The position numbers and the translations under genes were made by a program. A DNA stretch of 64,000 bases from an uncultured Alphaproteobacteria bacterium. Lineage in GTDB: Bacteria; Pseudomonadota; Alphaproteobacteria; Micropepsales; Micropepsaceae. The DNA lies in contig CAIOFO010000010.1 of assembly GCA_903857685.1 (NCBI GenBank), forward strand, positions 1 to 64,000, given 5' to 3'. Positions 44,771 to 54,000 of the stretch are shown in pieces. The stretch's first letter is position 1, and the number at the start of each line of letters is the position of its first letter. A model generated the notes under the pieces. It saw nothing but the letters and a program-made list of their open reading frames with translations. It ran no database searches and was not told the origin of the DNA.

Positions 44771-46006
44771 TCAGGCGGCACGCGCCAGCCGATGGGCGTC
44801 CCAGACGATCAGCAAGGCGCCGACCAGCTTCTCCATCATCGCATCGCTATGCACAGGCGAGGGCGTGAAACGCAGTCTTTCGCTGCCTCGCGCCACGGTG
44901 GGGTAATTGATCGGCTGCACATAAATGCCGTGATCCGCCAGCAGCATGTCGGACACCGATTTGCACATTGCCGCATTGCCGACGAACAACGGCACGATGT
45001 GGCTGGGGCTCTCCATCACGGGCAGGCCGGCCTCACGCATCAGGCGTTTGAGACGGGCGGCGCGTTCCTGCAGGCGCTGGCGTTCCGCGTCGCCGGATTT
45101 CAGGTGCCGGATGCTGGCTAGGGCGCCCGCGGCAATCGCCGGCGCCAGGGAGGTGGTGAAGATAAAGCCGGGCGCGAAGGAGCGGATGCAATCCACGATT
45201 TCGGCCGAGGCGGCAATATAACCGCCCATCACGCCGAAAGCCTTGGCCAGGGTTCCTTCCACGATATCGATCCGCGCCATGGCGCCGTCGCGCGCCGCCA
45301 CGCCGGCGCCGCGCGCGCCGTACAAGCCGACGCCATGCACCTCGTCAATATAGGTCATGGCGCCATATTTTTCGGCCAGATCGCAGATCGCGCCCGCCGG
45401 CGAAAAATCCCCGTCCATGGAATAGACCGATTCAAAGGCGATCAGCTTGGGCTGGGCGGGATTGGCGCTTTCCAGCAATTCCTCCAGATGCGCCATGTCA
45501 TTGTGGCGGAAGACGCGCTTGACCGTGCCGCCATGGCGGATGCCTTCAATCATCGAGGAGTGATTTCGCTCATCGGAAAAGACGATCAGCCCCGGCAGCA
45601 ATTTCGCCAGCGTCGCCAGGGTGGCATCGTTGGAAACATAGCCGGAGGTGAAGAGGAGCGCGGCCTCCTTGCCATGCAGATCGGCCAGTTCCTGCTCCAA
45701 CTGGACATGGTAATGCGTCGTGCCGGAGATATTGCGGGTGCCGCCGGACCCGGCGCCCACCGTGTCCACGGCCTCATGCATGGCCGCGAGGACCTTGGGA
45801 TGCTGGCCCATATTGAGATAGTCGTTGCTGCACCAGACCGTTATCGGGCGGCCGCCCGCATCGGCATAAAGCCCCGCCCGGGGAAAGGCGCCGCGTTCGC
45901 GCATGATGTCGGCGAAGACGCGGTAACGGCCCTCGCGCCGCAATGTCGCAAGCGCATCTTGAAAGTGGTTGCGCCAGCCATTCGTCTTGCTCTCGGGAAG
46001 GTTCAT
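44771..46006 (-). CDS. hemA: 5-Aminolevulinate synthase (C4 pathway)
   Basis: This enzyme of about 411 residues condenses glycine and succinyl-CoA to 5-aminolevulinate, with PLP, as first step of heme synthesis. Family signs are [36 protein letters not shown] and the Schiff-base Lys in [13 protein letters not shown]. The ATG at 46006 (AGGACAGGA upstream) is preferred to that at 46072. ALAS of this type marks Alphaproteobacteria among bacteria. It follows hemN by 31 bases and is probably transcribed from the FNR-box promoter upstream of hemN, increasing heme supply under low oxygen. Confidence 0.94.
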   Translation of the reverse strand: MNLPESKTNGWRNHFQDALATLRREGRYRVFADIMRERGAFPRAGLYADAGGRPITVWCSNDYLNMGQHPKVLAAMHEAVDTVGAGSGGTRNISGTTHYHVQLEQELADLHGKEAALLFTSGYVSNDATLATLAKLLPGLIVFSDERNHSSMIEGIRHGGTVKRVFRHNDMAHLEELLESANPAQPKLIAFESVYSMDGDFSPAGAICDLAEKYGAMTYIDEVHGVGLYGARGAGVAARDGAMARIDIVEGTLAKAFGVMGGYIAASAEIVDCIRSFAPGFIFTTSLAPAIAAGALASIRHLKSGDAERQRLQERAARLKRLMREAGLPVMESPSHIVPLFVGNAAMCKSVSDMLLADHGIYVQPINYPTVARGSERLRFTPSPVHSDAMMEKLVGALLIVWDAHRLARAA

Positions 46007-46037
46007 GGCGTCCTGTCCTTGCCTGTCCATATTGCAA

Positions 46038-47384
46038 CTATACCGAAACGGAATGCCGGACCTGCCCGGCATCGAGATACTGGTCGAAGGCGGCGCAAAC
46101 CAGCCTGACGGCGGACCGCCATTGCGGTTTTACCGTGACTTTCGCGCCCTTGATCGCGACCATTCCCTCTTCTTCGATGGGCGCGAGCCGCCGCAGCGAT
46201 TCGGCGAAAATAACCGGCGTGCGTCCGAACATCGCCGCGACATCGGCTAGGTCGACTTCCAGGTCACACATCAGCCGTTCGATCACATGACGATGCATGC
46301 GGTCATTGTCAGTAAGGGCGATGCCGCGGGCGACGGGAAAATTCCCGGCCTCCAGCGCGCCGCGCCAGGCGGGCACTTGGGGATGGTTCTGCGCATATCC
46401 CTGGGGCAGCGAGCCGATGGCCGATGCGCCAAGCCCGATCAGGATCGGCGCGCTGTCTGTGGTGTAGCCCTGGAAGTTGCGCGAAATGCTGCCATCGGCC
46501 GCGGCACGGGCGAGTGAATCGTGCGACTTGGCGAAATGGTCAAGGCCGATCGCGGCATAGCCATGGGCGCAGAGAATTTCACGGGCTAGCTCGGCCTGCT
46601 GCAGCCTCAGATCCACGCCGGGAAGAAGTTCCACGGGTATCAATGCCTGGTGCTTCTTGAATTGCGGCACATGGGCATAGCCGAAGACGGCAAAACGATC
46701 CGGATTAAGCCAGAGCGCGAAATCCAGTGTCCGCTCCCAGCTGGCCAGGGTCTGGCGGGGAAGGCCATAGATCAGATCCAGGTTGAGGCTGCTGATCCCC
46801 GCCTCCCGCAGCAATTCGATTGCGTGCGCCGTTTCCTCATCGCTCTGGATGCGGTTGATGGCGTGCTGCACCGCCGGATCGCAATCCTGCAGGCCGATGC
46901 TGGCGCGCGTGACGCCGGCGGCCTTGAGGGCCTGTGCCATGGCGTGGTTGAAGCCGCGGGGATCGATTTCAACGGCAAATTCCGCGTCGGGGAGCACATC
47001 GAAATTCTCCCGCAGGGCGTCGTTGAGCCGGGCGATATCGGCGGTGCTGAGCAGGGTGGGCGAGCCGCCGCCCCAGTGGATATGGGACACGGGCCGGCGG
47101 CCGTTCAGCGCCGCCGACACCATGCCGATTTCCTTGAGCAGCATGTCGCAGTAGCTGCGCACCGGCGAATAGGTGTTAACGGCCGTCGTGTTGCAGCCGC
47201 AGAACCAGCAAAGCGTGTCGCAAAATGGAATATGCAGATAAAGCGAAAGAGGGGCGTTCTCGGGCAGCGTCCCAAGCCAGTCCCGATAGCGCGCGGAATT
47301 TATCCCGGCGTGAAAATGCGGCGCCGTGGGGTAACTCGTGTAGCGCGGCACATTGGCCGAAAGCAGTGGTGATGTCTGTTGCAT
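46038..47384 (-). CDS. hemN: Oxygen-independent coproporphyrinogen III oxidase
   Basis: This 448-residue radical-SAM enzyme converts coproporphyrinogen III to protoporphyrinogen IX without oxygen. The [4Fe-4S] motif is [14 protein letters not shown], preceded by [10 protein letters not shown]. The glycine-rich [12 protein letters not shown] and [20 protein letters not shown] are typical of true HemN, not the HemW-like group. The ATG at 47384 has GGGGAG upstream. Two perfect FNR-type boxes lie 49-110 bases upstream, so expression should rise in low oxygen. Confidence 0.94.
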   Translation of the reverse strand: MQQTSPLLSANVPRYTSYPTAPHFHAGINSARYRDWLGTLPENAPLSLYLHIPFCDTLCWFCGCNTTAVNTYSPVRSYCDMLLKEIGMVSAALNGRRPVSHIHWGGGSPTLLSTADIARLNDALRENFDVLPDAEFAVEIDPRGFNHAMAQALKAAGVTRASIGLQDCDPAVQHAINRIQSDEETAHAIELLREAGISSLNLDLIYGLPRQTLASWERTLDFALWLNPDRFAVFGYAHVPQFKKHQALIPVELLPGVDLRLQQAELAREILCAHGYAAIGLDHFAKSHDSLARAAADGSISRNFQGYTTDSAPILIGLGASAIGSLPQGYAQNHPQVPAWRGALEAGNFPVARGIALTDNDRMHRHVIERLMCDLEVDLADVAAMFGRTPVIFAESLRRLAPIEEEGMVAIKGAKVTVKPQWRSAVRLVCAAFDQYLDAGQVRHSVSV

Positions 47385-47432
47385 GCCGAACTCCCCTGAA
47401 AGGAAGTCAAACAAATTTCGGGGCCAATTGGA

Positions 47433-47446
47433 TTGATCCAGATCAA
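47433..47446. promoter_or_regulatory. FNR/FixK box 1, hemN side
   Basis: TTGATCCAGATCAA is a perfect match to the FNR/FixK consensus TTGAT-N4-ATCAA. It lies 49 bases before the hemN start on the minus strand, in the hemN/ompW-like divergent region. Confidence 0.85.
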
Positions 47447-47480
47447 GACTGAAACCTGCGGCAACACGCCCCAATTCCTC

Positions 47481-47494
47481 TTGATCTGGATCAA
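47481..47494. promoter_or_regulatory. FNR/FixK box 2, OmpW side
   Basis: TTGATCTGGATCAA is a perfect consensus FNR/FixK box. It lies 53 bases before the ompW-like start at 47548, suited to class II activation of that gene, and 34 bases from box 1, which faces hemN. Confidence 0.85.
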
Positions 47495-47547
47495 TCCGTT
47501 CGGAGCGGCAGATGATAGCAAGGACCGGTCAACACAGAGGGTGCTTC

Positions 47548-48183
47548 ATGAAGACGAGAATAGCGTTGTTGTCGGTTTTGTTTTTGACGGGCGCGGCTTT
47601 CTCCGCCGGCGCGCAGACCGATTCGTCGGGGGTGGCAGGGTCCTTCCAGGTCCGCTTGCGCGGCGTGGCGGTGATCCCCGATCCGTCGGCGACCATCACG
47701 ATTTCCGGCAAGAATATCGGCGGCACCACGAAGGTGAGCGATTTCCTCGTTCCGGAAGCAGATCTGACCTATTTCCTGACCGACAATATCGGGGTCGAGG
47801 CGATTGCGGCCGTGACCAAGCACACAATCAGCAACAGCGTCGCGGGACGGATTTCCAGCGTGTGGCTGCTGCCTCCAACGGTGACCGCCCAGTATCATTT
47901 CAATCCCAACGGCACCATTCGTCCCTATGTCGGCGCGGGCATCAATTATACCTTCTTCTACGACCACAACAGCGCGCTTCCGGGCATCACCTTCAAGAAC
48001 AATGTCGGCTTTGCGCTTCAGGCGGGTGCCGATGTGCCGGTCGGCGACGGCCCTTATTTCCTGAACGTGGACGTCAAGAAAATTTTCCTGAAAACCTCCA
48101 TCCAGGCCAGCGGCGGCGCCGTGCAGGCGAAGGCCAGCCTTGATCCCTGGCTGCTGGGTCTGGGCGTGGGTATCCGTTTATAG
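47548..48183 (+). CDS. ompW: OmpW-family outer-membrane protein
   Basis: This 211-residue protein has a signal peptide (RIALLSVLFLTGAAFSAGAQ) and the eight-stranded barrel signature of OmpW: FQVRLRGVAVIPDPSATI, ADLTYFLTDNIGVEAIAAV, TAQYHFNPNGTIRPYVGAGI and LDPWLLGLGVGIRL. OmpW proteins form narrow channels for small hydrophobic compounds and are frequently FNR-controlled. The ATG at 47548 has agaggg upstream. It diverges from hemN across two FNR boxes. Confidence 0.88.
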   Translation: MKTRIALLSVLFLTGAAFSAGAQTDSSGVAGSFQVRLRGVAVIPDPSATITISGKNIGGTTKVSDFLVPEADLTYFLTDNIGVEAIAAVTKHTISNSVAGRISSVWLLPPTVTAQYHFNPNGTIRPYVGAGINYTFFYDHNSALPGITFKNNVGFALQAGADVPVGDGPYFLNVDVKKIFLKTSIQASGGAVQAKASLDPWLLGLGVGIRL

Positions 48184-48205
48184 GATAGGGAGGGAACGCC
48201 AGGAA

Positions 48206-48487
48206 GTGTTGTGCTGCGCACTGATCGCCATATTGCTGTGGCCGCTCGGACTGTTCGCGGTGGATGCACGATCACGCAAGGCCGGCGCGTCCGGCACGCC
48301 CGATTGCTGCCAACCCCGCCGTTGGCCTGTTGCCGCTGCGGCGGGAACGATAGCCGTCATGGCGATTCTTATAGGTATTAGTCCCTATTGGTTTCCTGCG
48401 GGCGCGCGTTCCGCAAATGTGATTTTTCATCACATCTGTTTTTTTGTCGCGCCATCCTCCATCGCCGTGGCGGCGGCGAAGCAATAA
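48206..48487 (+). CDS. Small two-span membrane protein, hypothetical
   Basis: A possible 93-residue protein starts from GTG 48206. It has two hydrophobic segments (LCCALIAILLWPLGLFAV and AAAAGTIAVMAILIGI) separated by a Cys pair (TPDCCQP). The ribosome site aggaa is close. It follows ompW on the same strand, before the cco operon's FNR box. I do not recognise a family; its reality depends on conservation. Confidence 0.4.
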   Translation: MLCCALIAILLWPLGLFAVDARSRKAGASGTPDCCQPRRWPVAAAAGTIAVMAILIGISPYWFPAGARSANVIFHHICFFVAPSSIAVAAAKQ

Positions 48488-48491
48488 CCGG

Positions 48492-48505
48492 TTGATCGCA
48501 ATCAA
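48492..48505. promoter_or_regulatory. FNR/FixK box upstream of ccoN
   Basis: TTGATCGCAATCAA is a perfect TTGAT-N4-ATCAA box, 91 bases before the ccoN start. This is the expected element for low-oxygen induction of a cbb3 oxidase operon. Confidence 0.88.
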
Positions 48506-48596
48506 GGTGAGAGTTTGTCCATCATGCAACAAATATTCAAAGGGATTTCAATGCGCCATGTCATGCCGTTGAAAAATTCAAAGCGCGGGGACCTTC

Positions 48597-50234
48597 ATGC
48601 AAGTGCAAACTGAAACGCCGTGGCGGCTGGATCACATCATCATTCCCCTGATACTTTTTCTGGGGTTTTGCGCCGGCATGGCGGAATGGGCGCGCTCGCC
48701 CGACTGGCGCATGGTCGTCCAGGGCTGGACCTTCGCAGGCTGCATGGCCGTGATCGGCGCCTGGTATATGTGGATGTATTCCGGCCGGGTGCCTGACGAC
48801 GAAAGCGGCCCCTATTGCGACACGGTCGTCAAGGCCGGTGTCGTCGCCGCGATGTTCTGGGGCATTGCCGGCATGCTGGTTGGCGTCATCATCGCGCTGC
48901 AGCTGTCTTTCCCCAACCTGTTCTATTTTCCCGACCTGGCCTGGACGAATTTCGGCCGCCTGCGGCCGCTGCATACGTCGGCGGTGATTTTCGCCTTCGG
49001 CGGAAATGTGCTGATCGCCACCTCTTTTTATGTGGTGCAGCGGACCTGCAAGGCGCGGCTGTGGGGTGGTTCGCTGCCCTGGTTCGTGTTCTGGGGCTAC
49101 AATACCTTCATCCTTCTGGCGGGCACCGGCTATTTGCTGGGAATCACCCAGGCGCGGGAATATGCCGAGCCGGAATGGTATGCCGATATCTGGCTCACCA
49201 TCGTGTGGGTCTGCTACCTGCTGACATTCCTGGGCGCGATCATGAAGCGCAAGGAGCCGCATATCTATGTCGCGAACTGGTTCTATCTCGCCTTCATCGT
49301 GACCATCGCGGTCCTGCATATCGTCAACAATCTGGCGATGCCGGTATCGCTGCTCGGCTCCAAGAGCTACTCGCTGTTTTCGGGCGTCCAGGATGCCCTG
49401 ATCCAGTGGTGGTATGGGCATAACGCAGTCGGCTTCTTCCTGACGGCCGGCTTTCTGGGAATTGTCTATTACTTCATTCCCAAGCGGGCGCAGCGTCCGG
49501 TCTACTCCTACCGCCTCTCCATCATCCATTTTTGGAGTCTGATTTTCATCTATATCTGGGCGGGCCCGCATCATCTTCTCTTCACCGCCCTTCCGGAATG
49601 GGTCCAGACGCTGGGCATGACCTTTTCGATCATTTTGTGGATGCCCAGTTGGGGCGGCATGATCAACGGGCTGATGACCCTGTCGGGTGCCTGGGACAAG
49701 TTGCGCACCGATCCGGTCCTGCGCATGCTGGTGGTCTCGGTGGCGTTCTACGGCATGGCGACCTTTGAAGGTCCGGTCATGTCGATAAAGACCGTCAACG
49801 CGCTTTCGCATTACACCAACTGGACGATCGGGCATGTCCATTCCGGCGCTCTGGGCTGGGTGGGCTATGTCAGTTTCGGCGCGATTTACTGTCTTGTGCC
49901 CTGGCTGTGGAAGAAGAAGCTCTATTCCAACGCCCTGGTGGAATGGCATTTCTGGATTTCGACCCTGGGCATCGTCCTTTACATCACTTCGATGTGGGTT
50001 GCCGGCATCATGCAGGGCCTGATGTGGCGGGCTTATAATGACTACGGCTTCCTGGAATATTCCTTCGTCGAGGTCGTGCAGGCCATGCACCCCTATTACA
50101 TTATCCGCGCCATCGGCGGGGCGATGTACCTGGCGGGCACACTGGTCATGGCCTTCAACCTGTGGCGGACGGTGAGCAACGGCGCTCCGGAAATCTCTCT
50201 TCCCAAAGACATGATCGCGGAGCCTGCCCAATGA
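48597..50234 (+). CDS. ccoN: cbb3-type cytochrome c oxidase subunit I
   Basis: This 545-residue catalytic subunit has twelve or more membrane spans and conserved histidines for the two b hemes and Cu[18 protein letters not shown] (low-spin heme side), [14 protein letters not shown] (His-Tyr/CuB region), [14 protein letters not shown] and [16 protein letters not shown]. It reduces oxygen at very low concentration. The start ATG at 48597 follows gcggggacc. A FixK/FNR box lies upstream. It heads an eight-gene unit. Confidence 0.96.
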   Translation: MQVQTETPWRLDHIIIPLILFLGFCAGMAEWARSPDWRMVVQGWTFAGCMAVIGAWYMWMYSGRVPDDESGPYCDTVVKAGVVAAMFWGIAGMLVGVIIALQLSFPNLFYFPDLAWTNFGRLRPLHTSAVIFAFGGNVLIATSFYVVQRTCKARLWGGSLPWFVFWGYNTFILLAGTGYLLGITQAREYAEPEWYADIWLTIVWVCYLLTFLGAIMKRKEPHIYVANWFYLAFIVTIAVLHIVNNLAMPVSLLGSKSYSLFSGVQDALIQWWYGHNAVGFFLTAGFLGIVYYFIPKRAQRPVYSYRLSIIHFWSLIFIYIWAGPHHLLFTALPEWVQTLGMTFSIILWMPSWGGMINGLMTLSGAWDKLRTDPVLRMLVVSVAFYGMATFEGPVMSIKTVNALSHYTNWTIGHVHSGALGWVGYVSFGAIYCLVPWLWKKKLYSNALVEWHFWISTLGIVLYITSMWVAGIMQGLMWRAYNDYGFLEYSFVEVVQAMHPYYIIRAIGGAMYLAGTLVMAFNLWRTVSNGAPEISLPKDMIAEPAQ

Positions 50235-50959
50235 TCCATGGTTGGTTGGAACGTAACTCAATCCTGCTGCTGATCGGCATCCTGCTCGTGGTCGCCGTCG
50301 GCGGCGCCGTCGAGATCACGCCGCTGTTCTGGGTCAACGGCACCGTCGAGCATATCAACGGCATGCGCCCCTACACGCCGCTGGAGCTGGAAGGCCGCAA
50401 CATCTACACAAGGGAAGGCTGCTATCTGTGCCACAGCCAGCAGATCCGCACCCTGCGCGACGAGGTCGAACGCTATGGCCATTACAGCCTGGCCGCGGAA
50501 AGCGAGTATGATCATCCCTTCCAGTGGGGCTCGGAACGCACCGGTCCCGACCTGGCGCGTGTCGGCGCCAAATATTCCGACGAATGGCACCGGGCGCACC
50601 TGGCCGATCCGCGTTCGGTGGTGCCGGAATCCATCATGCCGCCCTACAAGTTCCTGGCGGAAACGCCGCTGGATTACCGCGACATCCGCGCCATTCTGGA
50701 AGCCAACAGCGATGTCGGCGTGCCTTACAGCAAGGACCAGATCGCCCATGCCAAGGAAGACCTGGAAGCACAGGGAGATCCGAACGCGGAGGGTGTCGGC
50801 GCTTTCCAGAAACGCTATCCCAAGGCGCAGGCGCGCGATTTCGACGGCAATCCGAATCAGATCACGGAAGCCGACGCGCTGATCGCCTATCTGCAAATGC
50901 TGGGTACGCTGGTGGATTTCAAAACCTACCAGGCCGATGCCCCGGAAAACCGGAGATAG
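50231..50959 (+). CDS. ccoO: cbb3-type oxidase subunit II (monoheme cytochrome c)
   Basis: This 242-residue membrane-anchored cytochrome has one N-terminal span ([20 protein letters not shown]) and one heme c motif in [15 protein letters not shown]. Met for the sixth position is in [11 protein letters not shown]. It carries electrons from CcoP to CcoN. Its start overlaps the ccoN stop (ATGA). Confidence 0.95.
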   Translation: MIHGWLERNSILLLIGILLVVAVGGAVEITPLFWVNGTVEHINGMRPYTPLELEGRNIYTREGCYLCHSQQIRTLRDEVERYGHYSLAAESEYDHPFQWGSERTGPDLARVGAKYSDEWHRAHLADPRSVVPESIMPPYKFLAETPLDYRDIRAILEANSDVGVPYSKDQIAHAKEDLEAQGDPNAEGVGAFQKRYPKAQARDFDGNPNQITEADALIAYLQMLGTLVDFKTYQADAPENRR

Positions 50960-50961
50960 CA

Positions 50962-51126
50962 ATGGAAACCTGGACCTTTGATGAAGTTCTGGCCTTCGCC
51001 CAAAGCTGGGGCGCGGTCTATTTCACCCTGATGTTCGTGGTGGTGCTGATTTACGCTTTCTGGCCGAAGAACCAGCCCGGCTTCCAGCGCGCCAAGAACA
51101 TTCCGCTTGATGATGAAGGTGCATGA
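50962..51126 (+). CDS. ccoQ: cbb3-type oxidase subunit CcoQ
   Basis: This 54-residue single-span subunit (GAVYFTLMFVVVLIYAFWP) has the typical end KNIPLDDEGA. It stabilises the cbb3 complex. It starts 2 bases after ccoO and its TGA overlaps the ccoP ATG. Confidence 0.9.
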   Translation: METWTFDEVLAFAQSWGAVYFTLMFVVVLIYAFWPKNQPGFQRAKNIPLDDEGA

Positions 51127-51998
51127 TGTCGGATAAGAAGAATGAGATTGACGATGTTTCCGGTACCGAAACGACCGGTCACGAATGGGACGGCATCAAG
51201 GAACTGAATACGCCGCTGCCGCGCTGGTGGATCGGCATCTTTTATGCCTGCATTGTCTGGGCCATCGGCTACTGGATCGTGATGCCGGCGTGGCCGACCC
51301 TGAACGGCTATACCCATGGCTGGTTCAATCATTCCCAGCGGGATGACGTCATGGCGCAGGTGGGTCTCCTCAAGGCGGCGCGCGCCTCGAAGGAGCGTGA
51401 ACTCAGCAATGCGACCCTGGCGCAGATCCAGTCCAATCCCGAACTGCTGCAATTCGCCCAGGCCGAGGGCAAGTCGGCCTTTGGCGACAATTGCGCGCCT
51501 TGCCATGGCTCCGGCGGCCAGGGCGCTCATGGTTATCCCAATTTGAACGACGACGTCTGGCTGTGGGGCGGTTCGCTGGCTGATATCCAGCACACCATCA
51601 CGGTGGGCGTGCGCTCGACGGCAGCGGAAACCCGCCAGTCGCAAATGCCGTCCTTTGGCCGTGATGCCATGCTCAAGCCGGCGCAGGTCGACGATCTGAC
51701 GGAATATGTCGTTCATCTCTCCGGACGTCCGGCCAATGGAGCGGCGGTGACGCGGGCGACCAAGTTGTTCGCGGACAATTGCGCCATGTGTCACGGGCCC
51801 GAAGGCAAAGGCAACCGGACCATGGGTGCGCCGAATCTCACGGACAATGATTGGCTCTATGGGCCCAGGCGCGAGGATATCCATGACCAGATCTGGAACG
51901 GCCATGGCGGCGTCATGCCGACCTGGGGCGGCCGGTTGACGCCCGAAACTATCAAGGCGCTTGCGGTCTATGTGCACGGCCTTGGCGGCGGTGAATAG
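51123..51998 (+). CDS. ccoP: cbb3-type oxidase diheme subunit III
   Basis: This 291-residue diheme cytochrome c has one N-terminal span (WWIGIFYACIVWAIGYWIVM), after the typical HEWDGIKELNTPLP segment, and two heme motifs, NCAPCHGSGG (about residue 123) and NCAMCHGPEG (about 220). It receives electrons from the bc1 complex or soluble cytochromes. ATG 51123 and ATG 51126 are both possible starts. Confidence 0.95.
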   Translation: MMSDKKNEIDDVSGTETTGHEWDGIKELNTPLPRWWIGIFYACIVWAIGYWIVMPAWPTLNGYTHGWFNHSQRDDVMAQVGLLKAARASKERELSNATLAQIQSNPELLQFAQAEGKSAFGDNCAPCHGSGGQGAHGYPNLNDDVWLWGGSLADIQHTITVGVRSTAAETRQSQMPSFGRDAMLKPAQVDDLTEYVVHLSGRPANGAAVTRATKLFADNCAMCHGPEGKGNRTMGAPNLTDNDWLYGPRREDIHDQIWNGHGGVMPTWGGRLTPETIKALAVYVHGLGGGE

Positions 51999-52009
51999 GC
52001 GATGGCCTC

Positions 52010-53524
52010 ATGACCGCCTTGCCGAATATCGACCTGCGCCAGGCGCAAACCGTCCCGGTGATGGCGGCTGATGGTGTGACGCGGTCGGAGGCCGAGGCCA
52101 GCAACAGCGCGGCGAATCGCAAGCTCTACAAGTCCCGGGTGCCGATCTATCCCAAGGAGATGGACGGTATTTATCGCTACATCAAATGGGCGATGATGGC
52201 CTTCACGCTCAGCATCTATTACCTGGTTCCCTGGCTGCGCTGGGACAGGGGCGCCGGTGCGCCGCACCAGGCCGTCCTGGTCGATATGACCCATGAAAGG
52301 CTCTATTTCTTCTTCATCGAGATCTGGCCGCAGGAAGTCTACTACATCACCGGCCTGCTCATACTTTCGGCGGTAGCGCTGTTCCTGATCAATGCGCTGT
52401 TCGGGCGGTTGTGGTGCGGCTATTCCTGTCCGCAGACCGTCTGGACGGACCTGTTCATCTGGGTCGAAACCAAGATCGAGGGTGACCGCGGCGCCCGCAT
52501 CCGCCTGGCGGCGGAGCCCTGGACCTTGCGGAAAGTCGCCAAGCGCGTCTCCAAGCACGCGATCTGGCTGGGTTTCGCGGTGGCGACCGGCGGCGCCTGG
52601 GTATTCTATTTCAACGACGCTCCGACACTGCTGCACCAACTGATGACCGGAGCTGCGAGCTTCGGCGTCTATTCGGCAATCGCGATACTGGCTTTCACCA
52701 CCTACACGCTGGGCGGCCTGATGCGCGAACAGGTTTGCACTTATATGTGCCCCTGGCCGCGCATCCAGGCGGCGATGACCGACAATGAAGCGCTATCGGT
52801 GACTTATCGCCGTGACCGCGGCGAACCGCGCGGCGCCCACAGGAAAGGTGAGCCCTGGGACAATCGCGGCAGTTGCATTGACTGCAATCAGTGTGTCGCG
52901 GCCTGTCCGATGGGCATTGATATCCGGGATGGCTCCCAGCTCGAATGTATCAATTGCGCCCTATGCGTCGATGCCTGCGATGAAGTCATGCTGCGCATTG
53001 GCCAGCCCAAGGGCCTGATCGCCTTTGATACCGAAGCCAATGTGCTGCGGCGGCTGAAGGGCGACAAGCCCCGCTTCCGCTTCCTGCGCCCGCGCACGAT
53101 GCTTTATTCCGCCATCCTGGTGGTGGTCAGCGCCATCATGCTGTTCAGCCTGGTGGATCGCCGCACCGTGGACCTGGATGTGCTGCGGGACCGCAATCCC
53201 AACTTCGTCACCCTGGCCGATGGCGCAGTGCGCAACGGCTATACCCTCAAGCTGATGAACCGCGACCAGGCTCCGCGCGTGCTGAACCTGGCCGTGTCCG
53301 GCATCGCAGCCCGCGAAATCAATATTATCGGCGTGGGGGTTGTCGTGCCGCCGGTGCCGCTGGGCGTTGATCCCGACAGGGTCCGCACCTTGCGCCTTTT
53401 GATCACCGTGGATCGCAGCCGGGTAAGACCGGGCACGCAGGCAGTGACATTTTCCCTGACTGATCCGGCGCGGGGGGAGACGCGCACCGTCGAAACCGTA
53501 TTCGTATCGGGAGACCAGAAATGA
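52010..53524 (+). CDS. ccoG: CcoG, cytochrome oxidase accessory iron-sulfur protein
   Basis: This 504-residue membrane iron-sulfur protein has five spans, a polyferredoxin part with CIDCNQCVAACPMGIDIRDG and CINCALCVDACDE (about 290-325), and a C-terminal Ig-like domain. In related bacteria CcoG acts as a Cu(II) reductase that supplies Cu(I) for cbb3 assembly. The segment WCGYSCPQTVWTDLF carries a further Cys pair in the membrane part. It begins 11 bases after ccoP. Confidence 0.93.
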   Translation: MTALPNIDLRQAQTVPVMAADGVTRSEAEASNSAANRKLYKSRVPIYPKEMDGIYRYIKWAMMAFTLSIYYLVPWLRWDRGAGAPHQAVLVDMTHERLYFFFIEIWPQEVYYITGLLILSAVALFLINALFGRLWCGYSCPQTVWTDLFIWVETKIEGDRGARIRLAAEPWTLRKVAKRVSKHAIWLGFAVATGGAWVFYFNDAPTLLHQLMTGAASFGVYSAIAILAFTTYTLGGLMREQVCTYMCPWPRIQAAMTDNEALSVTYRRDRGEPRGAHRKGEPWDNRGSCIDCNQCVAACPMGIDIRDGSQLECINCALCVDACDEVMLRIGQPKGLIAFDTEANVLRRLKGDKPRFRFLRPRTMLYSAILVVVSAIMLFSLVDRRTVDLDVLRDRNPNFVTLADGAVRNGYTLKLMNRDQAPRVLNLAVSGIAAREINIIGVGVVVPPVPLGVDPDRVRTLRLLITVDRSRVRPGTQAVTFSLTDPARGETRTVETVFVSGDQK

Positions 53525-54000
53525 CCAGGACACTGACCGGCCGCGGCGTGCTGCTCTGGCTGACCGCCTTTTTCGGCATCATTTTTGCAACCAATTTCTA
53601 TTTCGTCACCGCCGCGATCAAGACTTTCAGCGGCGAAGATGTGGGTGATCCCTATATGCTGGGCGTCGAGTACAACAGCACCCTTGGCCGGCGCGCCGAA
53701 CAGCAGAAGCTGGGCTGGACATCCACCATTTCCGCAGAACGCCTGCCTGGCGGCCCGGTGCGCGTCAGCGTCACCTTGCGCCATGCCGATGGCGCGCCCG
53801 AGACGGATTCGACATTGCAGGGCAGGCTGCGGCATCCCAGCAATGGTGGATTGGACCGCGCCCTGACCTTCAGGCAGACGGCGCCGGGACTCTTCCAGGC
53901 GGATTTGTCGGGCGTAAGCTCGGGCAACTGGGATGTCCTGGTCAACACTCCAGAACAGGACGCGCCCTTTGAGGCAACGCGCCGCGTGTGGCTGCGGTGA
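53521..54000 (+). CDS. ccoH: CcoH/FixH, cbb3 assembly protein
   Basis: This 159-residue membrane protein has one N-terminal span (LLWLTAFFGIIFATNFYFVT) and a FixH domain (SGEDVGDPYMLGVEYN, KLGWTSTISAERLPGG). It helps the oxidase complex assemble late in maturation. The ATG overlaps the ccoG stop, and the 3' end overlaps the ccoI start region. Confidence 0.88.
   Translation: MTRTLTGRGVLLWLTAFFGIIFATNFYFVTAAIKTFSGEDVGDPYMLGVEYNSTLGRRAEQQKLGWTSTISAERLPGGPVRVSVTLRHADGAPETDSTLQGRLRHPSNGGLDRALTFRQTAPGLFQADLSGVSSGNWDVLVNTPEQDAPFEATRRVWLR

Noticed and set aside
48524-48613. 29-residue ORF overlapping the ccoN start
   Set aside because: It begins behind a weak site, has no hydrophobic segment and runs into ccoN in another frame; no reason beyond openness to call it.
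48561-50261. 566-codon minus-strand frame opposite ccoN
   Set aside because: Antisense to a clear cbb3 subunit I; the translation is charged and low in complexity. No ribosome site or motif.
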